From assembly GCA_022828595.1 (NCBI GenBank), contig JAKGHH010000005.1, positions 65,343,655-65,407,654 of the forward strand: DNA of 64,000 bases. Reading direction: 5' to 3'. The DNA is from Nelumbo lutea (taxonomy: Eukaryota; Streptophyta; Magnoliopsida; Proteales; Nelumbonaceae). Numbering within the stretch: position 1 is the first letter of the stretch; every line of letters begins with the position of its first letter. Positions 46,560-57,472 of the stretch are shown here, piece after piece. Below the pieces are notes generated by a model, which did no database searches, was not told where the DNA came from, and saw only the letters and a list, made by a program, of their open reading frames with translations. Both the position numbers and the translations under genes were made by a program.

Positions 46560-47995
46560 TCAGCGACTTCGAGGTTAGGCGCGTACTCGTAGATTCGGGC
46601 AGCTCGGCGGACATCCTCTTCAAATTGGCATTTGATCGGCTACAGCTGCCGAGGAGCGAACTAAAGCCCGCGAGCACTCCCCTGGTGGCCTTCAGCGGAG
46701 AGGAAGTCAGGCCCCTTGGAAAAATAACGGTGCCTGTGGAAGTTGGCACGTGGCCTTGTGCGGTTAGACTCAACCACGACTTCCTGGGGTCGCGACCCCC
46801 TCCCCATACAATGCCATAATAGGGCGGCCAATCACGCATATCCTGTGGGCGGTGGTCTCCACCTACTATTTGGCCATGAAGTTTCCTACGGACTTCGATG
46901 TGGGGGTAGCGCGGGGCGACCAGCTTGAGTCCTGCAAGTGCTACGTCGCCACCCTAAAGGGAAAGACCAAGGCGGCCGGCGACCTCGATCTAGAGCGACC
47001 TGCGGAACAATGCGAAGAACGAGCCTCGCCCACAAAAAGAAACAGTCACAATCCCAACCTCGCCTACGGACCCAGCTCGCGCACTCCAAATTGGCGCTTC
47101 CGTCAAAGAGCCCCTACGAACCGAACTGGTAAGTTTTTTACTCTAAAATTTAGATATTTTTGCATGGTCCGCGGCCAATATGTCCGGTATTGACCTGGTC
47201 TTATAACTCACAAACTCAACACTGACCCTTTAGTCAGACCCGTTAGACAGAAGAAACGGAACTTAGCCCAGAGCGCTGGAAGGCGGTCGACGAGGAAGTC
47301 GAGAAGCTCCTTGCGGAAGACTTCATATGGGAAGTCCATTACCCGAACTGGGTGGCCAACCCTGTGCTGGTGAAAAAGGCGAATGGCAAGTGGCGCATGT
47401 GCGTTGACTACACCGACCTGAACCGAGCTTGCCCGAAAGACTGTTTCCCCCTCCCTAGGATCGACCGCCTAGTGGACGCGACCTCGGGACATGAATTGCT
47501 AAGCTTCCTGGATGCCTACTCAGGCTACAACCAATTCCGGATGGACAAGTCCGACGAGAAAAAAACTAGCTTCATAACCGAGTTCGGTCTATACTGTTAC
47601 AAGGTCATGCCCTTCGGGTTAAAAAATAACGGGGCGACCTTCCAAAGACTTGTAAATAGGCTGTTTCAGCCCTGATCGGCACAAAGATAGAGTGCTATGT
47701 AGACGACATGGTCGTCAAAACACGGTTTTCACGAGAAATAATAAAAGACTTGGACTCTGTCTTCCAAATCCTGCGTCAGTTTAGCATGAAGTTGAACCCC
47801 AACAAATGTGTCTTTGGCGTCACCTCGGGCAAATTCCTAGGCTACGTTGTCCCATCAACGCGGTATCGAGGCCAACCCGGACAAGATAAAAGCCATCCTA
47901 AATATGAGACCACCTCGGAAAGTAAAAGAAGTTCAGTGGCTAAACGGCCGCATAGCCGCTCTAAGCCGCTTCATGTCCAAGTCGGCAGATCGCTG
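46560..47995 (+). pseudogene. pol remnant: protease and reverse transcriptase, no RNase H or integrase
   Basis: The protease active-site motif DSGSSADI is at 46592-46615. Reverse transcriptase blocks follow: NPVLVKKANGKWRMCVDYTD, FPLPRIDRLVDA, FLDAYSGYNQFRMDKS, KVMPFGLKNNGATFQR and the catalytic YVDD at 47696-47707. Several single-base shifts and stops separate the blocks, for example around 46810, between 47129 and 47280, near 47670 and near 47855. The sequence reads on to SRFMSKSADRCLPF at about 47990 and then, within 110 bp, reaches the polypurine tract. Everything normally downstream of RT has been deleted. Confidence 0.85.
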
Positions 47996-48104
47996 CCTAC
48001 CCTTCTGCTAAAGCGAACGCGCTCAGCACGGACCAAAACCCTCCTGCTACCTTACAAACTCCCCGCGCCAAGACAGGACCCTTGTCGTAGGGAGTGGGGG
48101 CAAT

Positions 48105-49114
48105 TGATGAAGGGGAATTTGGCCCGACCTCGCAATTACCCGATACGTGGCAGAAACAAGCAACTCTGGACAGTAGAGCGCCCGAAGCAAACACCGAAAA
48201 GCAAAATCCAAGCTCATTACTGAGCCCGAACTCCAGACCACCCTACTAGGTGCCCGAGCTCCCCACCAAGGGCCCGAGCTCCCCACTAAGAGCCCGAGCT
48301 CCCTACCAAGAGTCCGAGCTCCCTACTGGGAGTCCGAGCCCCCTATTAAGAGCCGAGCTCCCCACCAAGAGCCCGAGCTCCCTACCAAGAGTCCGAGCTC
48401 CCTACTGGGAGTCCGAGCTCCCTATTAAGAGCCCGGGCTCCCCACCAAGAGCCCGAGCTCCCTACCAAGAGTCCGAGCTCCCTACTGAGAATCCGAGCTC
48501 CCTGCAAGGAGCACAAACTATATTGGGCCCCAAGCCTCGCAAAGCTGTGACCCGAGCTGACCCGTGGCAGCTCGAAACACTCCCCAAACCGAACTCAAGA
48601 CATCTCGCTCATTCCAACACTTAGCTTCCGAAACACCAGGCTGATCAAACATACCTGACGCCAAGGACGTCCGTATCCAAGGACGACGCACCTGACTGAT
48701 TTGGGATCCGACGCCTGACAGCCGCACTTCAAACGGCCTCCTGCTACCGCCACCTGCCACCGTCGTTACTAGCCGCAGAGACGGCTCCGACAAAGGAACA
48801 GTGGCGGTTCTGACCGGCCAGAGGAAATGACATCCGAACTGGCAGGAGTTCAGAAGTAATCATGCCCGATCTGACAGAAGCCTGGAAGTGAGTGCGCGAG
48901 GTGGTTATAAAAGGTTCCTACCCCCCAGGAACAAGGTATGCTAACTTTTGCGCTATCTGGTCTATCTTGCCTTTGAAAAACTCTAACTTGAGCTTCGGAG
49001 CCCTTACGTCGGGTTCTCGCCGGAGCTTCTCTTCTCCCTCCGTTTCAAGCCCCTGCCACCCGGTTCAGAGGCAAGATCGTTGACAGCTAAGACCGACCGG
49101 ATTGTGCACCATCA
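48105..49114 (+). repeat. 3' LTR (1010 bp)
   Basis: It matches the 5' LTR from end to end with a modest number of substitutions and one additional 20-bp minisatellite unit (array 48250-48508). TATAAAAG starts at 48905. Confidence 0.95.
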
Positions 49115-49609
49115 ACAATGATTTTTTTTTTATATTTTTAAAACAAAAGAAAATAAAAAATGCAAAGAATAGAGAAAATAAATAAATAGCTTGTCTCAAA
49201 AGAGAGACATACCAACATGGACCATCCATTTTTATTATATATAGAGAGATGGCTCACAATGATTATATTTGTTGATGTAGAGTTGTAGAAGACATAAGAA
49301 TATATCTAAAGGATTCAATGCTTGTGGCAATCACTAAGCTCATGCACGATACTAATATAGAACTATCCCATATAGAATTTAGGCACCTGAATCCTTAATC
49401 CATTCGAATTTCTTTAAGAAAATATGCTTTCCCATTATGTTTCTCTCACTTAAATACTCAATTCATTTGAAGCTCTGATTTTTTTCTCAATGTTTTTTTT
49501 ATGTGTTTTCTGAATCTTGGAACTTTTTTTACACTCGCAATGTTAGTAGTAACATGAAAAAAAAAGAAAAAAGAAAAAAAATATTTCTAATAGCAAACCT
49601 AAGAGTTAA

Positions 49610-49740
49610 CATCTGTGCCCCACAGATGCCTTACATGCACATCTCAGCATGTATTGGGAACCTCTCCCAAAATTGTCATTGGGAGATATTTCCAATACAC
49701 AGTTGGGATGTTTTGTGGGACACTGGTAGGATGTGCCCAG
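49610..49740. repeat. Hairpin repeat (CTCAGCATGTATTGGGAA family)
   Basis: CATGTATTGGGAACCTCTCC is followed by GGGAGATATTTCCAATACAC, its inverted partner. The outer arms GTGCCCCACAGATG and GTTTTGTGGGACACTGG pair loosely. It is related to the hairpin at 18638-18792. Confidence 0.5.
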
Positions 49741-49903
49741 TAGGGTGCAGATGTGAACTCCAAACCAATGCAATGATGGAGGTGGCTGGATTTGCAGTGG
49801 TAGTGCTGCAAGGGTGAGCAGTGGGTCCAATGGGGGACTTCTGTCGGAGATCTCTCTCTTGTTAGCCAGAATCACACTGTCATACATGTCAAAATGATAT
49901 TTA

Positions 49904-50029
49904 GGCTCCGTTTGGAAAGAGTACAAATACATATATGTATAATATAAATACATACAAAACAATGCGGTATACAAGATTTTGTAGTCTACATATTTGATAT
50001 TTGCATTTTTACTCCTTTCAAACTGAGCC
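49904..50029. repeat. MITE, family A, with TTA target site
   Basis: GGCTCCGTTTGGAAAGAGTA to ACTCCTTTCAAACTGAGCC, flanked by TTA (49901-49903 and 50030-50032). The 3-bp TTA duplication points to the PIF/Harbinger group. Confidence 0.8.
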
Positions 50030-50032
50030 TTA

Positions 50033-50304
50033 GGCTGTGTTTTGTTGCAATGCAAATTTATTTGCACCAATATAAATGCTTGAGAATACAAATATAAAAA
50101 ATGCACATTCTTGTTTAATTTTATTTTGGATTTTACTTTATTCTTCTTTGTCTTAATTTACTTCATTTGTAGTGCAATCAAACAAAATAAAAGCTAAAAT
50201 TTAAAACAAAAATAGGTCAGAAATCAGAATTTACACTCAAATCATTTACACTGCTATAATTTTGCATCAGTGCAAATTTATTTGTATTGCAACCAAACAC
50301 AGCC
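50033..50304. repeat. Tourist-like MITE abutting the previous one
   Basis: GGCTGTGTTTTGTTGCAATG to GTATTGCAACCAAACACAGC then C, flanked by TTA (50030-50032 and 50305-50307). The left TTA is shared with the family A MITE, so one inserted into the target duplication of the other. Confidence 0.85.
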
Positions 50305-51104
50305 TTATGTGTAAATATAATGTGGAACACTTTAATTCTTCCCCTAGCCCGCTCCACAGGGTTGAGCATTCAGCTAAGAAGAGAAAGCTATCAAAATGGC
50401 TAAAATGAGCATGTTCAACGACAATATTTCTTTTAAACCATTGTTGAAGAATAAAATATTATACTTTATTTGTCATTTTTCATATATATATATATATATA
50501 TATTTTTTTTCTCTAAGCCCATGGAATTTCAAATGCACGATTTAGTAAATTTACCTTCATTGTCATAATGTCAACCCCATTAATGGAGTAGGGGTCAAAG
50601 TGCTGAAATCTATTTAAAAGGGTAAAACTGTAAAAGAAATACTATAAGATTAAAAGATTCAGATTTTTGAACTCCCCCACCCCCAAAAAATGAAAGAAAA
50701 ATAGACATGGAACAGTTTCATTATATCTAGAGATTAAAAAACAAATAAGAAAATTATTTCATAGATAAACATAAAAAACAAAAACAATCTTCAAAACTTT
50801 GTTTGTTTATTTGTTTTGTTTATTTGTTTATTTTGCTTTTCTATTGTCGGAGTTTAAATTCAGTGAAAGTCACTGTTAATGCTTCTTTTGTTAAGTAAAC
50901 TTTCTCCTTTGTCCTGTCAAGTACAAAGGCTTACTAATGAATGCTAAGGAAGAGACAAAGTGGGAAATTAGGCTGTGTGAATCCCTTATTTTTGGTAGAA
51001 AAAAAAAAGAAATTACAAAAGGGAAATTATAAGAGGGCAGTGAGATCATCCAATTTGTTAGCCAAAAGGGAATCGTGTCTGTGAATCCCAATTGAAGGTG
51101 GGCT

Positions 51105-51531
51105 GTTCTCACTAGGGGTGTCAATTGGACTGGATTGGTCCAGTCTGATCTAGTCTAATGTGAATTCATTATAAATGGACCAGGTACAATCCAATCCCGT
51201 TAATGTTTTGGACCAATTTGTATCGGTCTAATTCAATGTTTGGACAGTCCAATATGTTCAAATTCATTTTGATTTAGATTGGTTTCAACCCAAATACTTT
51301 CCATTGACACATATTCTTATCTTATATCAATGGACCAGATATTGGCTTAATCCAATCCAATCTAATATAAATTTGTTACGGACGGACCAGGTCCACTCCA
51401 ATCTAACAAATATTTTGGACCGGATTAGTCTAATCCAATATGCCTTGTTGGTCTGTCCAATCCATCCAAATTAATTTTAGACTGGACGGGATCCAATCCA
51501 AAACCGGTCCATTGACACCCTTAGTTCTCAC
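51105..51531. mobile_element. Non-autonomous hAT-like element (TAGGGGTGTCAATT), perfect 8-bp TSD
   Basis: The body is 51113-51523. The left end is TAGGGGTGTCAATTGGAC; the right end GGTCCATTGACACCCTTA is its inverted copy. The exact 8-bp duplication GTTCTCAC is at 51105-51112 and 51524-51531. The interior repeats TCCAATCCAATCTAAT-like words and has no coding capacity. Confidence 0.9.
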
Positions 51532-52055
51532 ATGCTGATCCATCTAATAAGTCAATAAACATAACTAAAAAAAGGAAGAGAAATGCATGGAAGACTTGCG
51601 GTCTGATCATACACATTCACTCAAAAATCAAAACCATCTGAAAGCTACATTACTACTAATTATGATAATAAGAGTTGAAGATCGCAGTGCTTGTCCCACA
51701 ATTTTTTTTTTAAGTTAACAAATTTAAAATTAAAAAACAAACAAAATTATATGCATAGGCAATAATAACCAAGCGTGCTCACAAATGGACTTTATGTAAT
51801 TAACAAACACTATTTTTGTAAAATAAAATAAGTCAAGCTCTTTATGGTCCAAACAATTTCGAAAGGTAACCGTAAAATAAAATAAAAAGAAGTTAGTGAC
51901 TTGTACCTTTTCTTTCAAACCAAACATAGGGTTAAGTTAAAGTAGATATTGCTTATTCGTTATATGACTGCTATAAAAGTGTTGCTTCTTGCATTGAAAC
52001 AAAGAATTACATTGCAGCCAAACTACTTAGGTTGGTGATTGTCACTTGTATCCAC

Positions 52056-52168
52056 TAGACCTGTTTATGGGCCGGGCTCACGAGTATCTTATACTGCTTT
52101 GGACTTTGGACCAGCAACACTTAGATTTTGCAAAGAGCTAAGGTCGAGCCCAGTCATGAACAGGTCTT
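52056..52168. repeat. Minimal hAT-like element (TAGACCTGTTCATGG family), 113 bp
   Basis: TAGACCTGTTTATGGGCCGG at the left and AGTCATGAACAGGTCTT at the right. It is reduced to little more than its termini. The flanking 8-mers only half match. Confidence 0.6.
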
Positions 52169-52571
52169 GCATTCGATATCTGAATCATCTGATCTGCACA
52201 TTCATCAAGTCGCACATTTGGAATATTGGTTTTATTTTACATCATTGACATTGGCCTTCAGATGCGGCTCCATACTAAACAAGACAAAGGAATGACTTCA
52301 TTTGAAGAATTTTGTACGTATTGCATTACAACAAAGAAAACAGAGTTTTAAGTTGAGTATTATTGCATGATTCATATGTACATGTACTTGCACTAATTAA
52401 ACAATTAGTTTAAGTTGAGTATCATTCTTTTTTATCACATGGGCATCATCTAATAGAGACGACATTATGACTGGAGTCATAATGATGTTCCCACAAGAAA
52501 GTTATAAAAATTGTGCTAAAAAATGTCATTTTTCTGGTTCTAGCTAAAATGAGTAATAGCATACAAATAGC

Positions 52572-52983
52572 ATATAAAACAGGGGTATTTTTGAAACCTA
52601 ACCGATATTATCGGTTTTTGGAAAGTCAGCAATTGAAATTGAATTAAAGCCGATCGGTTTAATTAACCATCGGTTCGGTTCCTTGGTTTTTTATATTTAT
52701 AATATACAATATAAAAAATATTATATATATATATTTATATATAATGCATACTTATTAATTTATAATATAAAAAATATATATAATATACATAAAATATATA
52801 AAAAGATATGTATATTAATTGATTTTCTATATTAGTTAACTGGAACTGAATTAATACCTTGGATTTTTTAAAAATACCAAACCAAAATCGAACAAACTGA
52901 TTCGATTAACCGAATTTTCGGTTCAGTTTTGACTAGCTTTGATTCGGTTTTTCAATTTTTTCTTATTCACCCCTGATATAAAA
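52572..52983. mobile_element. Non-autonomous hAT-like element (CAGGGGT), perfect 8-bp TSD
   Basis: The body is 52580-52975, opening CAGGGGTATTTTTGAAACC and closing CTTATTCACCCCTG. It is flanked by exact ATATAAAA at 52572-52579 and 52976-52983. The inner arms (CCGATATTATCGGTTTTTGG, ATCGGTTCGGTT, CCGATTCGG-like) are AT-rich inverted repeats. Confidence 0.85.
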
Positions 52984-54370
52984 TGCTGATTGTACCACAA
53001 TCATGAACTAAACACCCTTTAATTGTAAGAATATAGTTCTACCATTGTAACCTGGTCAGATTCATCTACTTTTATTTAGGGGCTTGCTTATAAAAAAAGG
53101 AATCAAACTAGTTATATCGATGGACTAAAAATGACTATTTAATTTTAATAAAGGTATTGTCAATACTTTTAGATGTGATGGCGATAAGACATTGGAATTT
53201 TGGGTTGATTGGAGTTGCAATTGTCTAACGTTCTTATCATAATAGCGAGAGTCCGGACACACCATGTGAAATTTTATTTCATACAGCACTATTATTTGTG
53301 TCATTAGCTTTCATAGCTTAAATGATGTGGTGGGTAGTAATTAGCTCAATAATATAATTTTGATGAGATGGATCACATGAGATTTTTACAACCACAAACT
53401 GGCGCAAAATCGAACTGAATGCAAAATTCGCATATTGTCTATGCTTATAGCACTAAAATACCACATGCGCTTCTATGTCTTGGGATATCTGATAGAATTT
53501 AATTTAAGTGCATAATAGTAAGTATAGAAAAGTGCAAATAGTTAAAGGTGGTATTTGATATCATTATCATTTTTCGGACAATATTCATACTTTTGAATTT
53601 AATAAAGTAATTTTGGGTTCTATTTATAGTTTATATAGTTATTTGAAACTAGATAGGTGTCAATGTATCATTAGGTGCTATATAAGTTAGGTAAAAGGCT
53701 AAAACCTTATTCTCATTGCAAGAAATGTTAAAATGATATTTTCTTCAAAAGTGATTTACAAAATATGAAACATATATAAAATGCTCAATCCAATAAGAGA
53801 GAGAAAACAAGATGCTTATATGATGCATATATGGAAGTGTGGAACAAATGCTTTGCAGAAACGACTCTGGTAGCTAAAGCCTTTCTTTTTTCTTTTTTTT
53901 CCTTTTTAGCTAACAACTCGAGTTCATCTGCCCAGGTTAACTGCAAGTTGCAGTGAGAATGCATATAAAAGGAGACGCATACAAGAGAATAAAGTGGCCA
54001 GTTTTGACTCATCATCTCAGTACAAGCATAAATACCTTGACCTTCTTTTGGTTAAAGAAATAATCTTTTTGAACTTTATGATACCATGGCACGAATGATA
54101 AAATTGATAATGAAATTGGCTCGTACATGCAACGCACATCTCACCACGAGATTGGGACCCAGCATAAAACGAGATTGGGACCCAGCCATGTATGAGATGG
54201 TATCCAATTGTGTCCGTAGAGTATTGAAACGTATTTATTGGCAAGTGATCTAATTCCCCATAAACCAATTCAACCAGTGAACTCCCACAACAAAGTAGAA
54301 TTCAAACTCCAAGCCTAAATTTCAGAGTTAAAAAAGAAAAGGAAATTGGCATGATTAAATGAATCATGAG
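52984..54370. other. Intergenic, no gene recognised
   Basis: AT-rich, no supportable coding region or bounded repeat. The base composition becomes more GC-rich near 54370, where the LINE remnant probably starts. Confidence 0.5.
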
Positions 54371-56283
54371 TTGACAACCCGGCTACAGGTGCACTGCTCC
54401 TGGTTTGCATTCGTCCTTCCCGACAGCGTTTGTGGTCCTCTGCCTCCCTTACCGCGCTAGCGTGTAAGCCCCTTTATAAAGACTGGTGACCTTTTGCTAT
54501 GAAGACCGAAGTGACATGGAAGAAGACAAAGAACTTAGCCTTAGCGGAGTTTCATGACAACGCTGGGAATCGACCCAAGTATCTCTAGGCTATTGCGGAC
54601 ATTGAAAACAGAATGAATCGGAGCACAGAGGAGAAACCAACCAAGAAACCACATTGGTGCCGGAGAAGTAGACCGGAGTAGATTTGTAGGGACAGAGGTT
54701 AGCAGACAAAACCTGCAAATGACAGTTTCGACTTAGACAGATGGCACTAGCAGAAAGGGTGCGAGTGATATATCTGAGATGTCAGCAGATATGCCCCATG
54801 TGGAGCCAAGGAAAACTGTGGCTCGAGAAAAAGAAGAACTGTTACCAACGACAGCTTTCCAATCCATTGCCATTGAACACCTATCCAACATCTTTGTCAC
54901 AACTCTAGGCCCACTAGTCTCGCAAATGCGGGAAATTTCATCCCAAATCCGAAATAACTCTCAGGCCACTATAAATATTTTTGCTCTAATGGTCTATTAC
55001 CAATTGCACGATGGACCTAGGTCCAGTCATAACAAAAAGGAGGTTTACTTTAAAAAAGATAAAAGGCCCATGGAATTAGAACAAGAGGCCCCCAATAAGA
55101 GATTAGAAGGAGTTACAAATTATTAGCCTCTAAACTACAATGATAACCCAACCCAGCAGATGAGAAGCCAAGAAGTTCTAATGAAAGATGCTAGGAGAAG
55201 CGTTTCCTCCCCTCTCCCCACCGGTATGATACATCGGCCGCCTTAGTTAGTAACTGGGGCCACCGAGAGCAATGAATCTGTTATGTTGGAATTGCCAAGG
55301 GCTGGGTTGGCCCATGGTAATTAGAGCTTTGAAAGACCATTTAAGAACTCATTGACCCTCAATTGTTTTCCTCTATGAAACTAAAATTAGTTTACAAAGA
55401 CCGCGGAGACCCTTGCAGACAGCCGGGTTTCATAACATGTTTGCTTTGGAGCCCACTAGTATTGCTGGTGGTACTATTAGCGTGTGTGGGAAAGTGGAAT
55501 TGTGGTCCAAATTATATCATCCTCTAAGAAAATCATTGATACCATCATAGTTATTCCCAGCTTAAATGATACTTGGAGATGCACCTTTCCTTTATGGTGA
55601 CTCTGACCACAGAAATAAAAGGTTGGTTTGGGATACCATCCCTCAAATTTCCCAAAATGGTAACCACCCTGGCTCATATGTGGCAATTTCAATGCCATTT
55701 CCAGCCTCTCCGAGAAGGATGGCGGGTCCACCTCTTACTCTCGTGAAATAAAGGATTTCAATGCCTTGATAGATGAATATGCACTGGTGGATTTGGGGGC
55801 AGCTGGTTCTCCCTTAGTCCAACAGGCGAGGTGTAGGGCATTTGGTAAGAAAATGAATAGATAAAATGATGACCTCAATTCAATGGCGTCAAAAGTACCC
55901 AAAAGTATTCGTTTTCAATGAAATTACGCATGGCTCAGACCACGGGCCTATCATTTTGCACACCTCCCCCAAATTGTGGCAAGGATATTGTCCTTTCCAT
56001 TTCCAAGTCATGTGGTTAGACCACCCTGATTACGAAAAAGATAGTCTCTGAAGCGTGGAACAACCACCCTTAGACCAATCCAGGGAAACTTACGTTGGTA
56101 AAAGGCTAATTATTTGTAGAGAAAAGCTCAAGATTTGGAACAGAACCACTTTCCGCTACTTCAGGGACAGGGTCATGACCATTAAACAATAAATTAGGAA
56201 TCTCCAATCTCAAAACATGTACAACAACGACATGCAGAAGATGCTTCACACTCAGCTCAAAAAAGAGTTGAAAAGAGAATAAA

Positions 56284-57061
56284 CATTATTGATGAAGGGT
56301 GATTTGGCCCAACCTAGTAAAAAGGGGACACGTGGACACAACCTCATCAAGGGATGGCAATTCATCCTTACAAGTTTAGTTCGCAATAATTAAACTAGGG
56401 TATTCAGTCACCTCGGCACAAAAGCCGCATCGGCTTAAGACTCACCTTGGTGCAGGGCCACTTAGGCGCAAGTCTCACCTTGGCATTGAGGCACCTCGGT
56501 ATTCAAGCTAGTTTGGAACTAAAAAACCGAAGTACCAATTTGGAACCAACAACTTGAATCGCCACGTAACTGACTCCCGCGTAATCAATTCTAGAGGTCT
56601 CTCCAACGGATTTCGAATCTCTCGAGATCACGATGAGTTAACAGATCCCAACTTTTCCAAGATCACAATAAGGATTTATCTTGACTCCGTCGGAATCGGA
56701 AGTGGAATGAGATAAGCCTTACCTGTATACTACTCCTTGGGAAGCGGAGCGAACTCTATCTCCACACCCCGGATATCCCATAGCTCTTTTGTGTGCCCTA
56801 CGTCTACTCCAGTATATAAAGGCACTAACCCCAATGGCTCAAGGTACGGGTGATTTTTATGCTCTCTAACTCTTTAGCTCTCTAAGCTCTCAAAGCTATT
56901 CAGCTCGCATTAGATTATTAACTTAAGCATTGGAGCGACATCGCCAGGTTAGCCATCCCGAGTTCTCTGATCTTGTCTTGCATATTCACCTAGCTCGCCG
57001 TCCGACTAGAAACTAGATCATCCTCCAATAGGGAACAGTCAGATCACGCTACATCAATTAT
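56284..57061 (+). mobile_element. Solo LTR (family LTR-B) inside the LINE, perfect TSD
   Basis: The body is 56289-57056 (768 bp), from TGATGAAGGGTGATTTGGCC to GCTACATCA. It is flanked by exact ATTAT (56284-56288 and 57057-57061). A TATA box lies in AGTATATAAAGGCACTAACC near 56810. It sits between LINE sequence reading ELKREIN and SRIQWLREGDSNT, so it post-dates the LINE. Confidence 0.9.
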
Positions 57062-57288
57062 AGCAACAAAAGTCAAGAATTCAGTGGTTGAGAGAAGGTG
57101 ACAGCAACACCTTTTTTTTTTTACAAACTACAATTATCAGAATGCAAAAGAACATAATTCATTGCATTAAGAACCAAGATTAGTAATGGGTTTAGTTGGA
57201 GGGAGAAATTTAAAAGGTAATTGTTGATTACTTTACTGATTTGTTTAATTCGGCTAACCCAAATCTTGGCAATGGCATTCTCAATCTT

Positions 57289-57472
57289 CTCTGATGAAAT
57301 GAATCGGGAGTTAGAAAAGTCGTTGACCTCAAGAGAAATCATATCAGCTTTGTTCACTATTGGGGTCCATAACCCGTTTTCTCTAATGAAATGAATCGGG
57401 AGTTAGAAAAGTCATTGACCTCGAGTGAAATCAGATCAACTTTGTTCACTATTGGGGCCCAGAAGGCCCTTG
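57289..57472. repeat. 92-bp tandem duplication within the LINE RT region
   Basis: CTCTGATGAAATGAATCGGG at 57289 is repeated as CTCTAATGAAATGAATCGGG at 57381. Both are followed by GAGTTAGAAAAGTC and TTTGTTCACTATTGGGG. Several substitutions separate the copies. Confidence 0.85.

Larger units (their letters stand above)
43434..49119 (+). mobile_element. Ty3/gypsy (Tat-like) LTR retrotransposon with deleted 3' pol
   Basis: The body is 43439-49114 (5676 bp), flanked by the exact 5-bp duplication ACAAT (43434-43438 and 49115-49119). Both LTRs run from TGATGAAGGGG to CACCATCA. A primer-binding-like TGGCGCTGTCTGTGGGAAC begins at 44431, two bases after the 5' LTR; the first bases fit a tRNA-Asp-type site. 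A purine tract AGGGAGTGGGGG (48089-48100) precedes the 3' LTR. The internal 3.7 kb encodes remnants of gag, protease and reverse transcriptase only. RNase H and integrase are absent, so the element cannot move on its own. Confidence 0.95.

Noticed and set aside
47129..47250. A possible intron in the gypsy pol region (GTAAGT donor, GACAG acceptor, frame kept), as known in Ogre elements.
   Set aside because: The supposed intron itself encodes conserved pol wording in shifted frames (LVSFLL, NLDIFAWSAANMSGID, THKLNTDP, RPVRQKK), so it is coding sequence with frameshifts and not an intron.
49606..50106. A 166-codon minus-strand open frame.
   Set aside because: It runs across a hairpin repeat and two separate MITEs whose boundaries are defined by TTA duplications, so it is chance.
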